Assembly: GCF_005938655.1 (NCBI RefSeq)
Contig: NZ_VCQT01000038.1
Span: 1 to 64,000, forward strand
Length of the DNA stretch: 64,000 bases
Reading direction: 5' to 3'
Origin: Alloalcanivorax gelatiniphagus
GTDB lineage: Bacteria; Pseudomonadota; Gammaproteobacteria; Pseudomonadales; Alcanivoracaceae
Shown here piece by piece: positions 7,931-17,738 of this stretch; the stretch's first letter is position 1; the number at the start of each line of letters is the position of its first letter. The position numbers and the translations under genes were made by a program. The notes under the pieces were generated by a model. The model was not told where the DNA came from and made no database searches. It saw only the letters and a program-made list of their open reading frames with translations.

Positions 7931-9234
7931 CAGGGGTCTCCTTGCTGAGCGTCTTCCAGCATCAATGAATCCAAAGGCAGCGACAGGGTCACCTCGGCGC
8001 CGCCCTGGGGCCGGTTGCGCGCCTCCAGTCCGCCGCCCAGGGTACGCGCCACATTGACCACCAGAAACAGACCCAGGCCGCTGCCGGCGCGGCCCTTGGT
8101 GGAGTGATAGGGACGCCCCAGGCGCGCCAACATGGCGTCGGAGAAGCCGGGGCCGTCATCGCTCACCGTCAGCACCAGTTCATCGCCGCGCCGGCGGGCG
8201 GTCAGCGACACCCGCTGGCGGGACGCCTCCAGGGCGTTATCCAGCACATTGTGCAGGCTCTGTTTGATGGCCGAGTCGGAGGCGATATCCACATCCTCGC
8301 CGAACTCGTTGTAATAGGCGAAGTCGCGCACCGGCCGGGTGCGCCGCCATTCCTGGATAATGTCGTCCAGAAAGGCGTGCACGGTGGTCTCCGCCGAGGA
8401 TTCACCCCGGGCCTCGCCGGCGGACAGCAGAATGCCGCTGACGATGGACTTGCAGCGCTGCACCTGGGTCTGCATCTCGGCGATTTCCTGGTCCAGGTCC
8501 GCATCCCCCTTGAACACCGGCATGTGCCGCCAGTCACCCAGGATCACCGCCAGGGTGGACAGCGGCGTGCCCAGTTCATGGGCGGCGCCGGAGGCCAGCA
8601 GCCCCATGCGCACGATGTGCTCTTCCTCGGCGGCGCGCTGGCGCAGGGACGCCAGCCGCTCGTCCCGCTCCCGCCGGTTGCGGGTGATGCGGTTGATAAA
8701 GATCACCAGCAGCACCGCGTTGAGCACGAAGCAGATCAGCATGCCCTGGATGTAGAGACTGAACGGGCCGCGCTCGTAGTCCGGCGGCAGGGTCAGCGGC
8801 TGGCCGGCGAATTCCAGCCACACGAAACCGGCGGCGGTGACCAGCACGATCAGCCAGGTGGACCAGGCTTCCAGCAGCACCGCCGCCAGCACCACCTGCA
8901 GCAGGTAGAGAAAGATAAACGGATTGGTGGCGCCGCCACTGAGGCACAGCTGCAGGGTAAAGGTGACCACATCCACCAGCAGCGCCAGAAACAGCTCGCC
9001 GTTGCTGACCTGCCGGCGCACCCATTTCAGCCGCAGCATGCTGAGGCCGTTGAACACCACCAGGCCGGCCAGAATCGCCAGCATGTAGTGCACCGGCAAC
9101 GCCACCTTGAACAGCAGGTTGGCCACCAGAATGGTACCGATCTGGCCCAGCACCGCGATCCAGCGAAGCTGGATCAGTTGCTGCATGTTCTTGCGGCCGG
9201 TGGCGTCTAGCTCAGTGGGTACCGGTGCGGTCAT
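7930..9234 (-). CDS. regB: RegB/PrrB/RoxS-type redox sensor histidine kinase
   Basis: This 434-residue inner-membrane kinase has about six membrane segments (25-180). These include the quinone-sensing heptad GGATNPF at 100-106, which is diagnostic for RegB. The phospho-acceptor is His219 in SGAAHELGTPLST. A cysteine at 261 (QRCKSIVSG) lies near the place of the redox-active cysteine of RegB. The C-terminal ATPase domain shows NVLDNALEAS, DDGPGFS and GSGLGLFLV. The start overlaps the SURF1 gene by 23 bases; an internal ATG at 9186 would avoid this but shorten the N terminus. It probably senses the ubiquinol pool that the neighbouring Cyo enzyme oxidises. Confidence 0.93.
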   Translation of the reverse strand: MTAPVPTELDATGRKNMQQLIQLRWIAVLGQIGTILVANLLFKVALPVHYMLAILAGLVVFNGLSMLRLKWVRRQVSNGELFLALLVDVVTFTLQLCLSGGATNPFIFLYLLQVVLAAVLLEAWSTWLIVLVTAAGFVWLEFAGQPLTLPPDYERGPFSLYIQGMLICFVLNAVLLVIFINRITRNRRERDERLASLRQRAAEEEHIVRMGLLASGAAHELGTPLSTLAVILGDWRHMPVFKGDADLDQEIAEMQTQVQRCKSIVSGILLSAGEARGESSAETTVHAFLDDIIQEWRRTRPVRDFAYYNEFGEDVDIASDSAIKQSLHNVLDNALEASRQRVSLTARRRGDELVLTVSDDGPGFSDAMLARLGRPYHSTKGRAGSGLGLFLVVNVARTLGGGLEARNRPQGGAEVTLSLPLDSLMLEDAQQGDP

Positions 9235-9988
9235 GGTCTTTGTCTCCCTGGGGCGCGGCCCGGAATTCCTGACGCGCCACGAACAGCGCGCCGGCGGCCA
9301 CCATCAGGGCGAGCATATACCAGGTGACGGCGTAGACCAGGTGATTGTTGTGGAACTCGATCACCGTCAGCCCCGGCACCGGGCCGGCGGCGGGCGCCGC
9401 CTGCGGGTCACCGGTGACATCCACGAAGTACGGAGCCACCGTGCCCAGCCCGCGGGCGCGGGCGATGGCGTCCAGGTCCCGGGAGTACCAGCGGTCCGCG
9501 TCCGCATCGTTGTCGCGCAGAAAGCCGCCGCCGGGCTGGCTGAGCCGCAGCAGGCCGGTCACCGACACCGGCCCGTCCGGGCGGGCGTAGTCCACGTCCC
9601 GGCCGGCCACGTAGCCCCGGTTGATGATCACCAGGCTGCCGTCATCCCGGGCCAGCGGCGTCATCACCCAATAGCCACCGCCCAGGCGGGTGGTGGCCTG
9701 CACCAGGGTGTCGCGGTCGTGGAGATAATGGCCGCTCAGACGTACCGGGCGATATTCATCCCGGTCTTCGTTGAGGGAGGGCCAGTCCGCCGGGCGGGGG
9801 GCGGACAGCGGGTCCCCGTGGACCCGCTCATCGACCCGCTGGATCAGGTCCAGCTTCCAGGCGCGCCGTTCCACCTGCCAGTGGCCCAGGGCCAGGAAGC
9901 CGACCAACGCGCCCAGCGCCAGCAGCCCCCACAGAACCCGGGCCACCTGGCGGCGGGCGCTCACCGGCGCGCGGGCCGAGCGGTTCAT
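9212..9988 (-). CDS. SURF1-family oxidase assembly protein
   Basis: SURF1 proteins assist haem insertion into haem-copper oxidases. The 258-residue product has the family plan: an N-terminal membrane helix (about 18-37), the following WQxxR-like segment (GHWQVERRAWK), a periplasmic domain with VRLSGHY and VIINRGYV, and a C-terminal helix (NNHLVYAVTWYMLALMV) ending in a short cytoplasmic tail. It starts four bases after the cyoD stop, so it is cotranscribed with cyoABCD and is probably dedicated to that oxidase. Confidence 0.88.
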   Translation of the reverse strand: MNRSARAPVSARRQVARVLWGLLALGALVGFLALGHWQVERRAWKLDLIQRVDERVHGDPLSAPRPADWPSLNEDRDEYRPVRLSGHYLHDRDTLVQATTRLGGGYWVMTPLARDDGSLVIINRGYVAGRDVDYARPDGPVSVTGLLRLSQPGGGFLRDNDADADRWYSRDLDAIARARGLGTVAPYFVDVTGDPQAAPAAGPVPGLTVIEFHNNHLVYAVTWYMLALMVAAGALFVARQEFRAAPQGDKDHDRTGTH

Positions 9989-9992
9989 GGCG

Positions 9993-10370
9993 TTACAGGT
10001 ACTCCTTCATCAACCCCGGCATCATGTTCACGTTCATGTGGTACATGACCCACAGCGAACCGGCCAGAACGATGAATACGATCACCCCGGTGAAGATCAG
10101 GGCGAGCATGTTCCAGCCCCCCTGGGAGTGGAAGTTCATGTGCAGGAAATAAATCATGTGCACGACGATCTGTACCGCCGCGAAGCCCAGGATCACCAGG
10201 GCGGTCATGCCGGAATCCTTGATCACCCCGGCCATCACCAGCCAGAACGGAATGGCGGTGAGGATCACCGACAGCACGAAGCCGGTCATATAGCCCTTGA
10301 AGGTGCTGTGCGGCGCGTCGTCGTGATGATCGTGGCCGTGGGCGTCGTGAGCGTGGTCGGTCTGGCTCAT
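9993..10370 (-). CDS. cyoD: Cytochrome bo3 quinol oxidase subunit IV
   Basis: This 125-residue, three-helix membrane protein is the smallest Cyo subunit, thought to stabilise CuB binding in subunit I. It has a His/Asp-rich N terminus ([13 protein letters not shown]), then [20 protein letters not shown] and [11 protein letters not shown], typical of CyoD. The ATG at 10370 overlaps the cyoC stop by four bases. The frame is open further upstream, but the MSQTDHAHD start fits both the family and the overlap. Confidence 0.93.
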   Translation of the reverse strand: MSQTDHAHDAHGHDHHDDAPHSTFKGYMTGFVLSVILTAIPFWLVMAGVIKDSGMTALVILGFAAVQIVVHMIYFLHMNFHSQGGWNMLALIFTGVIVFIVLAGSLWVMYHMNVNMMPGLMKEYL

Positions 10371-11008
10371 GGCAACACTCCCATCAGATAAACGAAGGTG
10401 AAGACGCCGATCCAGACCACGTCCAGGAAGTGCCAGAACATGGACAGGCAGAACAGCCGGCGGCGGTTCTCGGCGATCAGGCCGTGTTTCTTCAGCTGGA
10501 ACAGCAGGGTCACCAGCCACACGATGCCGAACAGCACGTGCAGACCGTGGGTGCCGACCAGGGCGAAGAACGAGCTGAGGAAAGCGCTGCGGCCGGGGCC
10601 CGCGTCCTCGGTGATCAGGTGGTGGAACTCATACAGTTCCAGGCCCAGGAAGCCGGCGCCGAGCAGGCCGGTGATCGCCAGCCATACCATCACGCCGCCC
10701 AGGCGACCCATCTGCATGCGCAGCATGGCGAAGCCGTAGGTGATCGACGACAGCAGCAGCAAGGTGGTGTTCATCGCCACCAGCGGCAGATCGAACAGTT
10801 CCTGGCCGGTGGGGCCGTGGGCGTAGGAACGGCCAAGCACCCCGTAGGTGGCGAACAGACTGGCGAAGATCAGGCAGTCGCTCATCAGGTAGATCCAGAA
10901 GCCCAGCAGCGTGCCGGTCTCCGGATGGTGCTCGGTGGTCTCGTGGAATTGCAGGCGCTGCCCGTCTTCCGCGCTACCGGTCAGGGTGTCGTGGGTGATC
11001 TCAGACAT
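10367..11008 (-). CDS. cyoC: Cytochrome bo3 quinol oxidase subunit III
   Basis: CyoC is the five-helix subunit III of the quinol oxidase. The 213-residue product shows [22 protein letters not shown] near the N terminus, the [11 protein letters not shown] segment and [14 protein letters not shown], all strongly conserved. The ATG at 11008 lies eight bases inside the end of cyoB, so translation is coupled. The 31 codons further upstream in the same frame overlap cyoB and are not homologous. Confidence 0.95.
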   Translation of the reverse strand: MSEITHDTLTGSAEDGQRLQFHETTEHHPETGTLLGFWIYLMSDCLIFASLFATYGVLGRSYAHGPTGQELFDLPLVAMNTTLLLLSSITYGFAMLRMQMGRLGGVMVWLAITGLLGAGFLGLELYEFHHLITEDAGPGRSAFLSSFFALVGTHGLHVLFGIVWLVTLLFQLKKHGLIAENRRRLFCLSMFWHFLDVVWIGVFTFVYLMGVLP

Positions 11009-13001
11009 GGTTCGCAAGCATCCGTGTACGTTCCGCCTCGATCCCGGCCACTTCGTCGGCGGGGATGTGATAGTCGCGGTCATAGTTGAAGGTATGGCCA
11101 ATGGTCACCGCCAGCAGGGCGAAGAAGCTGACGCCCGCCAGCAGCCACATGTGCCAGATCAACGCAAAGCCCAGCACCACGCTGATGCCCGCCAGAATAA
11201 CGCCGGCGCCGGTGTTCTTGGGCATGTGGATCGGCAGGTAACCACCGGTCGGGCGCTGGTAACCGTGCTCCTTCATCTGCCACCAGGCGTCCAGGTCATG
11301 CACCCGCGGGGTGAACGCGAAGTTGTAGTACGGCGGCGGCGAGGAGGTGGACCACTCCAGGGTGCGGCCGTGCCACGGGTCGCCGCTGTCGTCGCGCAGT
11401 TCGTCGCGGCGGCGGTAGCTCACGTACAGCTGGATCAGGAAGCTGGCGATACCGATGGCGATCAGCACCGCGCCGAAGGCGGCGATCACGAACCAGATCT
11501 GCAGGGACGGATCGTCGAACTTGTTCATGCGGCGGGTCACGCCCATCAGGCCCAGCACGTACAGCGGCATGAAGGCGAAATAGAAGCCGATGGTCCAGAA
11601 CCAGAACGACATCTTGCCCCAGAACGGATCGAGCTTGTAACCAAAGGCCTTCGGGTACCAGTAGGTGATGCCGGCGAACAGGCCGAACAGCACCCCGCCG
11701 ATGATCACGTTATGGAAGTGGGCCACCAGGAACAGGCTGTTATGCAGCACGAAATCCGCCGGCGGCACCGCCAGCAGCACGCCGGTCATACCACCGATCA
11801 CGAAGGTGATGATAAAGCCCATGGTCCACAGCATCGGCACCTCGAACTCGATGCGCCCGCGATACATGGTGAACAGCCAGTTGAACACCTTGGCCCCGGT
11901 GGGGATCGAGATGATCATGGTGGTGATGCCGAAGAACGAGTTCACCGTCGGCCCGGAGCCCATGGTGAAGAAGTGGTGCAGCCACACCAGGTACGACAGC
12001 ACCGTGATCACCACCGTGGCGTAAACCATGGAGGCATAGCCGAACAGGCGCTTGCGCGAGAAGGTGGACACCACTTCGGAGAAGATACCGAACGCCGGCA
12101 GGATCAGGATGTACACTTCCGGGTGACCCCAGATCCAGATCAGGTTGATGTACATCATCACGTTGCCACCCAGATCGGTGGTAAAAAACGCGAAGTCGGC
12201 GTAACGGTCCAGGGCCAGCATCGCCAGCACCGCGGTCAGTACCGGGAAGGCGGCGACGATCAGCACGTTGGTGCACAGGGCGGTCCAGGTGAACACCGGC
12301 ATGCGCATCAGGGACATGCCCGGGGCACGCATCTTGACGATGGTGACCAGCAGGTTGACCCCCGATAGCAGTGTGCCCACCCCGGCTATCTGTAGCGCCC
12401 ATATGTAATAGTCCACCCCCACCCCGGGACTCTTTATGATTCCCGATAGTGGTGGGTAGGCCAGCCAGCCGGTCTTGGCGAACTCGCCGACGAACAGGGA
12501 CGCCATCACCAGCACGGCGCCGCCGGTGGTCATCCAGAAGCTGAAGTTGTTGAGGAACGGGAACGCCACGTCGCGGGCGCCGATCTGCAACGGCACCACA
12601 TAGTTCATGACGCCGGTGATCAGCGGCATGGCAACGAAGAAGATCATGATCACGCCGTGGGCGGTGAAGATCTGGTCGTAGTGGTGCGGCGGCAGATAGC
12701 CCTCCGAGCCACCGAACGCCCAGGCCTGCTGGATACGCATCATGATGGCGTCGGCGAAGCCGCGCAGCAGCATCACCAGACCCAGCACCATATACATGAT
12801 GCCGATCTTTTTGTGGTCGATGCTGGTGAACCACTCATGCCACAGGTAACCCCAGGCCTTTTTGTAGGTAATGAAACCCAGCACCGCGGTGCCACCGATG
12901 GCCACCATGATAAAGGTGCCGATCAGGATGGGATCGTGGAACGGGATCGACTCCCAGGAGAGGCGACCGAAGATCAGCTTTGTCAGGTCCAATTCAGACA
13001 T
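11001..13001 (-). CDS. cyoB: Cytochrome bo3 quinol oxidase subunit I
   Basis: CyoB is the catalytic core that reduces oxygen to water and pumps protons. The 666-residue chain keeps all metal ligands at the E. coli positions plus nine: haem b ligands His115 and His430, haem o3 ligand His428, and CuB ligands His293, His342 and His343. It also keeps the cross-linked Tyr297 in GHPEVYI. The quinol-site residues Arg80 and Asp84 (RGFADAIM) are present, supporting a quinol rather than cytochrome c oxidase. No cyoE (haem O synthase) lies in this window. Confidence 0.98.
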   Translation of the reverse strand: MSELDLTKLIFGRLSWESIPFHDPILIGTFIMVAIGGTAVLGFITYKKAWGYLWHEWFTSIDHKKIGIMYMVLGLVMLLRGFADAIMMRIQQAWAFGGSEGYLPPHHYDQIFTAHGVIMIFFVAMPLITGVMNYVVPLQIGARDVAFPFLNNFSFWMTTGGAVLVMASLFVGEFAKTGWLAYPPLSGIIKSPGVGVDYYIWALQIAGVGTLLSGVNLLVTIVKMRAPGMSLMRMPVFTWTALCTNVLIVAAFPVLTAVLAMLALDRYADFAFFTTDLGGNVMMYINLIWIWGHPEVYILILPAFGIFSEVVSTFSRKRLFGYASMVYATVVITVLSYLVWLHHFFTMGSGPTVNSFFGITTMIISIPTGAKVFNWLFTMYRGRIEFEVPMLWTMGFIITFVIGGMTGVLLAVPPADFVLHNSLFLVAHFHNVIIGGVLFGLFAGITYWYPKAFGYKLDPFWGKMSFWFWTIGFYFAFMPLYVLGLMGVTRRMNKFDDPSLQIWFVIAAFGAVLIAIGIASFLIQLYVSYRRRDELRDDSGDPWHGRTLEWSTSSPPPYYNFAFTPRVHDLDAWWQMKEHGYQRPTGGYLPIHMPKNTGAGVILAGISVVLGFALIWHMWLLAGVSFFALLAVTIGHTFNYDRDYHIPADEVAGIEAERTRMLANHV

Positions 13002-13024
13002 CTCTTATCCGACGCTGGCAGCGT

Positions 13025-14053
13025 TTACTGATTGAGGGACCGACGGTCGCTGTCGTCGGCCATGGTCAGGTCCAGAAGTTCGCGAAGCTCGTTGTCCTCG
13101 CGGCGCGCCTTGCGATCCTGGGGATCGCCGGCGATACACATGGGCAGGCCCAGCTCCGTGAAGGCCATCATTTCGTCCATGCACACATCACCCTCGTTCA
13201 GACACCGGTTAAGGATGTCGTGATAGAGCGTGTCGTCCGCGCTGGCGTAGTAGGTGACCCGGTGGGACTGGCTGGGCAACGCAAGCTCACGGTAGATGTC
13301 GTGGGTCAGCGTTTTCGGGCTGGCCTTGACCTTGGCCACCCAGGCATCGAAGTCCGCGTCACTGAGGCCGTGGAACTTGAAGCGCATCTCCGAGAAACCG
13401 GCGCCACTGTAGTTGGCGGAGAAGCCGTCGTAGACGCCCGGCTTGTTGATCACCGCGTGCAGCTTGGTTTCCATGCCGGCCATGGAGTAGATCTGGCCGG
13501 CCAGGGCGGGAATGAAGAAGGAGTTCATGACCCGCTCGGAGGTGATCTTGAACCGGATCGGACGGTCCACCGGCGCGGCCAGCTCATTGACCGTGGCGAT
13601 GCCCTGTTCCGGGTAGAAGAACAGCCATTTCCAGTCCAGGGAAACCACCTCGATGACCAGCGGCTCCACCCCTTCCGGCACCGGACGGCCGGCGTCGATG
13701 CGCTCAAGCGGCCGGTACGGGTCCAGCTTGTGGGTGCTCACCCAGGTCATGGCGCCAAGGGCGATGATGATCAGCAGGGGCGCGCCCCAGATCACCAGCT
13801 CCAGCACCGTGGAGTGGTCCCAGTCCGGCTTGTAGGTGGCGTCGTTGCCAGCCCGATAGCGGATCGCGAACACCACCGCCATGATGATCACCGGCACGAT
13901 CACCAGTAACATCAGGAAGGTGGACCAGAGAATCAGGTCGCGCTGTTGGGCGGCGACATCACCGGACGGCGACATCAACACCATATCGCAGCCGCTCAGC
14001 AGAACGGCGGCGGCGACGAGAGGAACGTAACGAAAAAAATTGAATAGTCGCAT
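13025..14053 (-). CDS. cyoA: Cytochrome bo3 quinol oxidase subunit II
   Basis: CyoA is a lipoprotein subunit II with two membrane helices (about 40-65 and 82-105) and a periplasmic cupredoxin-like domain. The lipobox LLSGC places the lipidated cysteine at residue 22. The CuA-binding cysteine pair of cytochrome c oxidases is absent, confirming quinol as the electron donor. The C-terminal tail of the 342 residues is charged (RKARREDNELRELLD). It is the first gene of a seven-gene minus-strand run ending in regA. The 224-base gap to the divergent transporter at 14278 must hold both promoters; I could not define an FNR/ANR site there. Confidence 0.96.
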   Translation of the reverse strand: MRLFNFFRYVPLVAAAVLLSGCDMVLMSPSGDVAAQQRDLILWSTFLMLLVIVPVIIMAVVFAIRYRAGNDATYKPDWDHSTVLELVIWGAPLLIIIALGAMTWVSTHKLDPYRPLERIDAGRPVPEGVEPLVIEVVSLDWKWLFFYPEQGIATVNELAAPVDRPIRFKITSERVMNSFFIPALAGQIYSMAGMETKLHAVINKPGVYDGFSANYSGAGFSEMRFKFHGLSDADFDAWVAKVKASPKTLTHDIYRELALPSQSHRVTYYASADDTLYHDILNRCLNEGDVCMDEMMAFTELGLPMCIAGDPQDRKARREDNELRELLDLTMADDSDRRSLNQ

Positions 14054-14277
14054 TACCGGATCAAACAGAGGTGGCCCAGGGTGCGGCGCACTGTACCCGC
14101 CGATGGCGGGGACGGGAATTGGACATTTTGTCCCATGGCGAAGGCTCGCACTTCAGGGCATCCTTCGCCCACGCGATATAGTACGGCGCACCGGTTAAAG
14201 GAGTGGATTTCCTTCGCCACCGGGCCCAGCATACTCTTATTGGATTGAAACAGACCAGTACGCAGCGAGATCCGAGC

Positions 14278-15591
14278 ATGTCCACAACTTACCAACCCAA
14301 GCCCGCCGACGTCGCGCCGTCGTCCGCCGAGCAACGCGCCAAGGTCGCCCCCGGTGAAATCGCCGTCGGCGTGGTGGTCGGGCGCACCTCCGAATACTTC
14401 GACTTCTTCGTTTACGGCATCGCCTCGGTGCTGGTGTTCCCGTCGGTGTTCTTTCCGTTCGCCAGCCAACTGGAAGGCCTGCTGTACGCCTTCACCATCT
14501 TTTCCTTCGCCTTTATCGCCCGGCCGTTCGGCACCGCCCTGTTCATGATGATCCAGCGCCGCTGGGACCGCAGCGTCAAGCTGACCGCGTCGCTGTTCAT
14601 GCTCGGCACCGCCACCGCGGGCATCGCCTTCCTGCCCGGCTACGAGACCCTGGGCGGCTTCTCGATCCTGCTGCTGGCCCTGTTCCGCATAGTGCAAGGG
14701 GTTGCACTGGGCGGCTCCTGGGACGGCCTGCCCTCCCTGTTGGCGCTCAACGCCCCCCGGGAACGGCGCAGCTGGTACGCCATGCTCGGCCAGCTGGGCG
14801 CGCCGATCGGTTTCCTGGTGGCCAGCGCCCTGTTCCTGTTCCTGTTCACCAACCTGTCCAGCGCCGACTTCCAGGGCTGGGGCTGGCGCTATCCGTTCTT
14901 CGTCGCCTTCGCCATCAACGTGGTGGCGCTGTTCGCCCGCCTGCGGCTGGTGGTGACCCACGAATACACCGCCGCCCTGGAAGAGCGTGAGCTGGAGCCC
15001 CTGGGCACCCGGGAAATGCTGCGCAAGCAGGGCTACAACATCTTTATCGGCTCGTTCGCCGCCCTGGCCAGCTACGCCCTGTTCCACATGGTGACCATCT
15101 TCCCGCTGTCCTGGATCTACCTGGGCGACACCCAGGCGATCAGCAACGTGCTGGCGATCCAGATCATCGGCGCCATTATCGGCATGGGCGGCACGGTGTT
15201 CTCCGGCTGGATCGCCGACCGCATCGGCAAGCGCACCACGGTGGCCAGCCTGGCGGTGCTGATCGGCATCTTCAGCCTGTTCACGCCGATGCTGATGAAC
15301 GGCTCACCGCTGCAACAGGACCTGTTCATCCTGATCGGTTTCGCCCTGCTGGGCGTCTCCTACGGCCAGGCCTCCGGCACCGTGACCGCCAACTTCGAGC
15401 GCCGCTTCCGCTACACCGGCGCCGCCCTCACCTCGGATTTCGCCTGGCTGTTCGGCGCCGCCTTCGCCCCCCTGGTGGCCCTGGGCCTGTCCGCCAAATT
15501 CGGCCTTGCCTACGTCAGCGTGTACCTGCTGTCCGGCGTGATCTGCACCCTGCTGGCCCTGCGCATCAACAAGCGCATCGAGCAGGACTAA
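14278..15591 (+). CDS. MHS-family (metabolite:H+ symporter) MFS transporter
   Basis: This 437-residue inner-membrane transporter has twelve predicted helices. The first helix carries VGRTSEYFDFFVYG (34-47), the acidic signature of the MHS family (ProP, ShiA, KgtP). A typical loop-2/3 motif (GTALFMMIQRRWDRS) and loop 8/9 motif (GWIADRIGKRTT) follow. The substrate cannot be read from the sequence. The frame is open 25 codons further upstream, but homology starts at MSTTYQPKP (14278). It is divergent from cyoA and ends before the strong terminator at 15717. Confidence 0.8.
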   Translation: MSTTYQPKPADVAPSSAEQRAKVAPGEIAVGVVVGRTSEYFDFFVYGIASVLVFPSVFFPFASQLEGLLYAFTIFSFAFIARPFGTALFMMIQRRWDRSVKLTASLFMLGTATAGIAFLPGYETLGGFSILLLALFRIVQGVALGGSWDGLPSLLALNAPRERRSWYAMLGQLGAPIGFLVASALFLFLFTNLSSADFQGWGWRYPFFVAFAINVVALFARLRLVVTHEYTAALEERELEPLGTREMLRKQGYNIFIGSFAALASYALFHMVTIFPLSWIYLGDTQAISNVLAIQIIGAIIGMGGTVFSGWIADRIGKRTTVASLAVLIGIFSLFTPMLMNGSPLQQDLFILIGFALLGVSYGQASGTVTANFERRFRYTGAALTSDFAWLFGAAFAPLVALGLSAKFGLAYVSVYLLSGVICTLLALRINKRIEQD

Positions 15592-15622
15592 AGGCCATCG
15601 CATCGCGGCGGTTGGGGTTGCC

Positions 15623-15717
15623 GTAGGAGCGGCTGGGCGGCACTCCGCTTAAGCCGCGATCGACCCCGGCGCCATGGTCATCGCGACTGAAGCGGAGTGC
15701 CGCCCAGTCGCTCCTAC
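15623..15717. repeat. REP-like inverted repeat, copy 3, long-armed variant
   Basis: Two 38-base arms (15623-15660 and 15680-15717) pair with three mismatches around a 19-base loop. The outer GTAGGAGCGGCT and inner AGCCGCGAT match the common family. An additional segment (GGGCGGCACTCCGCTT) is inserted in both arms, which makes this copy distinct. It abuts the terminator at 15717. Confidence 0.85.
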
Positions 15718-15764
15718 ACGAAAAAAAGCCCGCCCTTCCGAAGAAGGGCGGGCTTTTTTTCGTG
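15717..15764. terminator. Perfect 22-bp bidirectional terminator
   Basis: The arms 15717-15738 and 15743-15764 are exact inverse copies with a CGAA tetraloop. Each arm contains an A7 or T7 tract next to GCCCGCCCTTC. It is a textbook intrinsic terminator on both strands, lying between the convergent transporter gene (stop 15591) and leuA (stop at 15778). Confidence 0.95.
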
Positions 15765-15777
15765 GGCACAGCGGCGA

Positions 15778-17463
15778 TCAGGCGCTGGCGCGGGCCGGTT
15801 CGCTGCCTTCGGCGGCGGCCACCCGGCCGGCGGCGGACAGGATCGCCTGGAGGGCGGCGGCGGTGGTGTCCGCGGCCAGGGCCACGGCGCTTTGCACCTG
15901 CTCGCCCACCTGCACCCTCACACAGGCCATGGCGTTGGCCTCGGTGTTGTCGCCCAGGGAGTACTCATCGAACGCCTCGACCCGGATCTGCCAGCCATGG
16001 CGGCGGTTGAGGGCGTCCACCAGGGCGCCCATGGCGCCCTCGCCACGGCCTTCGATCTCCACCGTGGCGCCGGCCTCGTCGCCGATGCTGATGCGGGCAC
16101 GCACACCGTCGTCGGCCCGGTGCAGGTCGTAGGAGCGCAGCGTCCAGGCCGCCGGCACGTTCAGGTAGTCACTGTTGAAGCGGCGATGGATGCGCTCCCC
16201 GGTGATTTCCCCGCCGTCCTGCTCGGCGTCCTGCTGCACCACCATGGCCAGCTCCTGCTGCAACCAGCGCGGCAAGCTGATGCCAAAGTCGCGCTCCAGC
16301 ACGTGGGCCACGCCACCCTTGCCGGACTGGGAGTTGATGCGTACCACCTCCTCGTAGCGACGGCCCAGGTCGTGAGGGTCGATGGGCAGGTAGGCCACCC
16401 GCCACACGTCGCCGGGCTGGTAACGCGCCAGACATTTGCGGATGGCGTCCTGGTGGCTGCCGGAGAAGGCGGTGAACACCAGATCCCCCGCATAGGGGTG
16501 GCGCGGATGGGTGTCGATCTCGGTGATCTCTTCCACCAGGGCGCGGATTTCCTTCATGCGCGAGAAGTCGATCTCCGGGTCGATGCCCTGGGCATACAGG
16601 TTCATGCCGGCGGTCACCAGGTCCATATTGCCGGTGCGCTCGCCGTTGCCGAGCAGGGTGCCTTCCACCCGGTCGGCGCCGGCCATCACCGCCAGCTCCG
16701 CGGCGGCCACGCCACAGCCCCGGTCGTCATGGGTATGCACGCTGATCAGCACATGCTCGCGGTAGCGGATGCCCTCGTGCACCAGCTCCACCTGGTCGGC
16801 GAACACGTTCGGGGTGCTCACCTCCACGGTGGCCGGCAGGTTGATGATCACCCGCTGGCCCTGATCCGGGCGCCACACTTCGTTGACCGCGTCGATCACC
16901 TCGATGGCGAAATCGGTCTCGGTGGCACTGAAGGTCTCCGGGGAATACTGGAATGACCATTCGGTGTCCGGCTGTTTGGCGGCGGCGTCACGCACCCACT
17001 CGGCGGATTTGACGGCGATCGCCTTGCAGCCTTCCTTATCCACGTTGAACACCTGCTCGCGGAAGGTGGGCGAGGTGGCGTTGTAGATGTGGACCACGGC
17101 CTTGTTGGCGCCCTTGAGGGACTCGAAGGTGCGCTCGATCAACTCCTGGCGGGCCTGGCTGAGCACCTGGATATGCACGTCGTCGGGCACCAGGTTCTCT
17201 TCGATCAGGGCACGGCAGAAGTCATAGTCGATCTGGCTGGCGGACGGGAAACCGACCTCGATTTCCTTGTAGCCGAGTTCCACCAGCAACTTGAAGAAAC
17301 GCTTCTTCTGGGCCACCGACATGGGCTTGATCAGCGCCTGGTTGCCGTCGCGCAGGTCCACCGCCGCCCATAGGGGGGCTTTCTCGATGCGCTTGGACGG
17401 CCATTGGCGGTCCGGTTTATCGATGGTGGCGAAGGGCGCGTACTTGCGATGATCGTAACTCAT
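15778..17463 (-). CDS. leuA: 2-isopropylmalate synthase
   Basis: LeuA condenses acetyl-CoA with 2-oxoisovalerate, the first committed step of leucine synthesis. The 561-residue chain is the long form. It has a TIM-barrel catalytic domain with DLRDGNQ (36-42), the metal ligands in HTHDDRGCG and GTLLGNGERTGNMD, then a C-terminal LeuA dimer/allosteric domain (about 430-550) for leucine feedback. The start at 17463 (MSYDHRKYAPF) matches the family; the frame is open 92 codons further upstream without homology. It is divergent from the Lrp/AsnC gene at 17739, which may regulate it. Confidence 0.96.
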   Translation of the reverse strand: MSYDHRKYAPFATIDKPDRQWPSKRIEKAPLWAAVDLRDGNQALIKPMSVAQKKRFFKLLVELGYKEIEVGFPSASQIDYDFCRALIEENLVPDDVHIQVLSQARQELIERTFESLKGANKAVVHIYNATSPTFREQVFNVDKEGCKAIAVKSAEWVRDAAAKQPDTEWSFQYSPETFSATETDFAIEVIDAVNEVWRPDQGQRVIINLPATVEVSTPNVFADQVELVHEGIRYREHVLISVHTHDDRGCGVAAAELAVMAGADRVEGTLLGNGERTGNMDLVTAGMNLYAQGIDPEIDFSRMKEIRALVEEITEIDTHPRHPYAGDLVFTAFSGSHQDAIRKCLARYQPGDVWRVAYLPIDPHDLGRRYEEVVRINSQSGKGGVAHVLERDFGISLPRWLQQELAMVVQQDAEQDGGEITGERIHRRFNSDYLNVPAAWTLRSYDLHRADDGVRARISIGDEAGATVEIEGRGEGAMGALVDALNRRHGWQIRVEAFDEYSLGDNTEANAMACVRVQVGEQVQSAVALAADTTAAALQAILSAAGRVAAAEGSEPARASA

Positions 17464-17560
17464 GGGGTGCTCCAGTTTATGTTGTTTGCCGGGTTGGCCT
17501 GGCGTTGAGCCGCCTCCGGGATCACCGGGGTGGCGCGGCATGGCGCCGGAAATCGGCCTC

Positions 17561-17586
17561 GGTTCCCGCCCGGTAAGGCGGGAACC
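17561..17586 (-). promoter_or_regulatory. Ten-base-pair hairpin in the leuA leader
   Basis: GGTTCCCGCC and its exact inverse flank a six-base loop in the untranslated region about 100 bases before leuA. No T tract follows on the minus strand, so it is not a simple terminator. I found no leucine-rich mini-gene. It may stabilise the leader or be a regulator binding site. The rest of the 17464-17738 gap shows no gene. Confidence 0.4.
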
Positions 17587-17738
17587 CGACCGACCGCGAT
17601 ACGACTTGTGATCGTCTCGCGGCACAGGAACCAGTCTAGGGGGGGCAGCGGACAATGTGCTTGCTTTTTTCCCCTTATTTCGACACCGTGAGCAATATTC
17701 AGCCCCGATGCATCTAATCAGTAAGGTTTTGTTGCGCA

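Noticed and set aside
14054-14277. Possible FNR/ANR site upstream of cyoA
   Set aside because: No TTGAT-N4-ATCAA-like dyad could be found on either strand, so no oxygen-regulator site is claimed.
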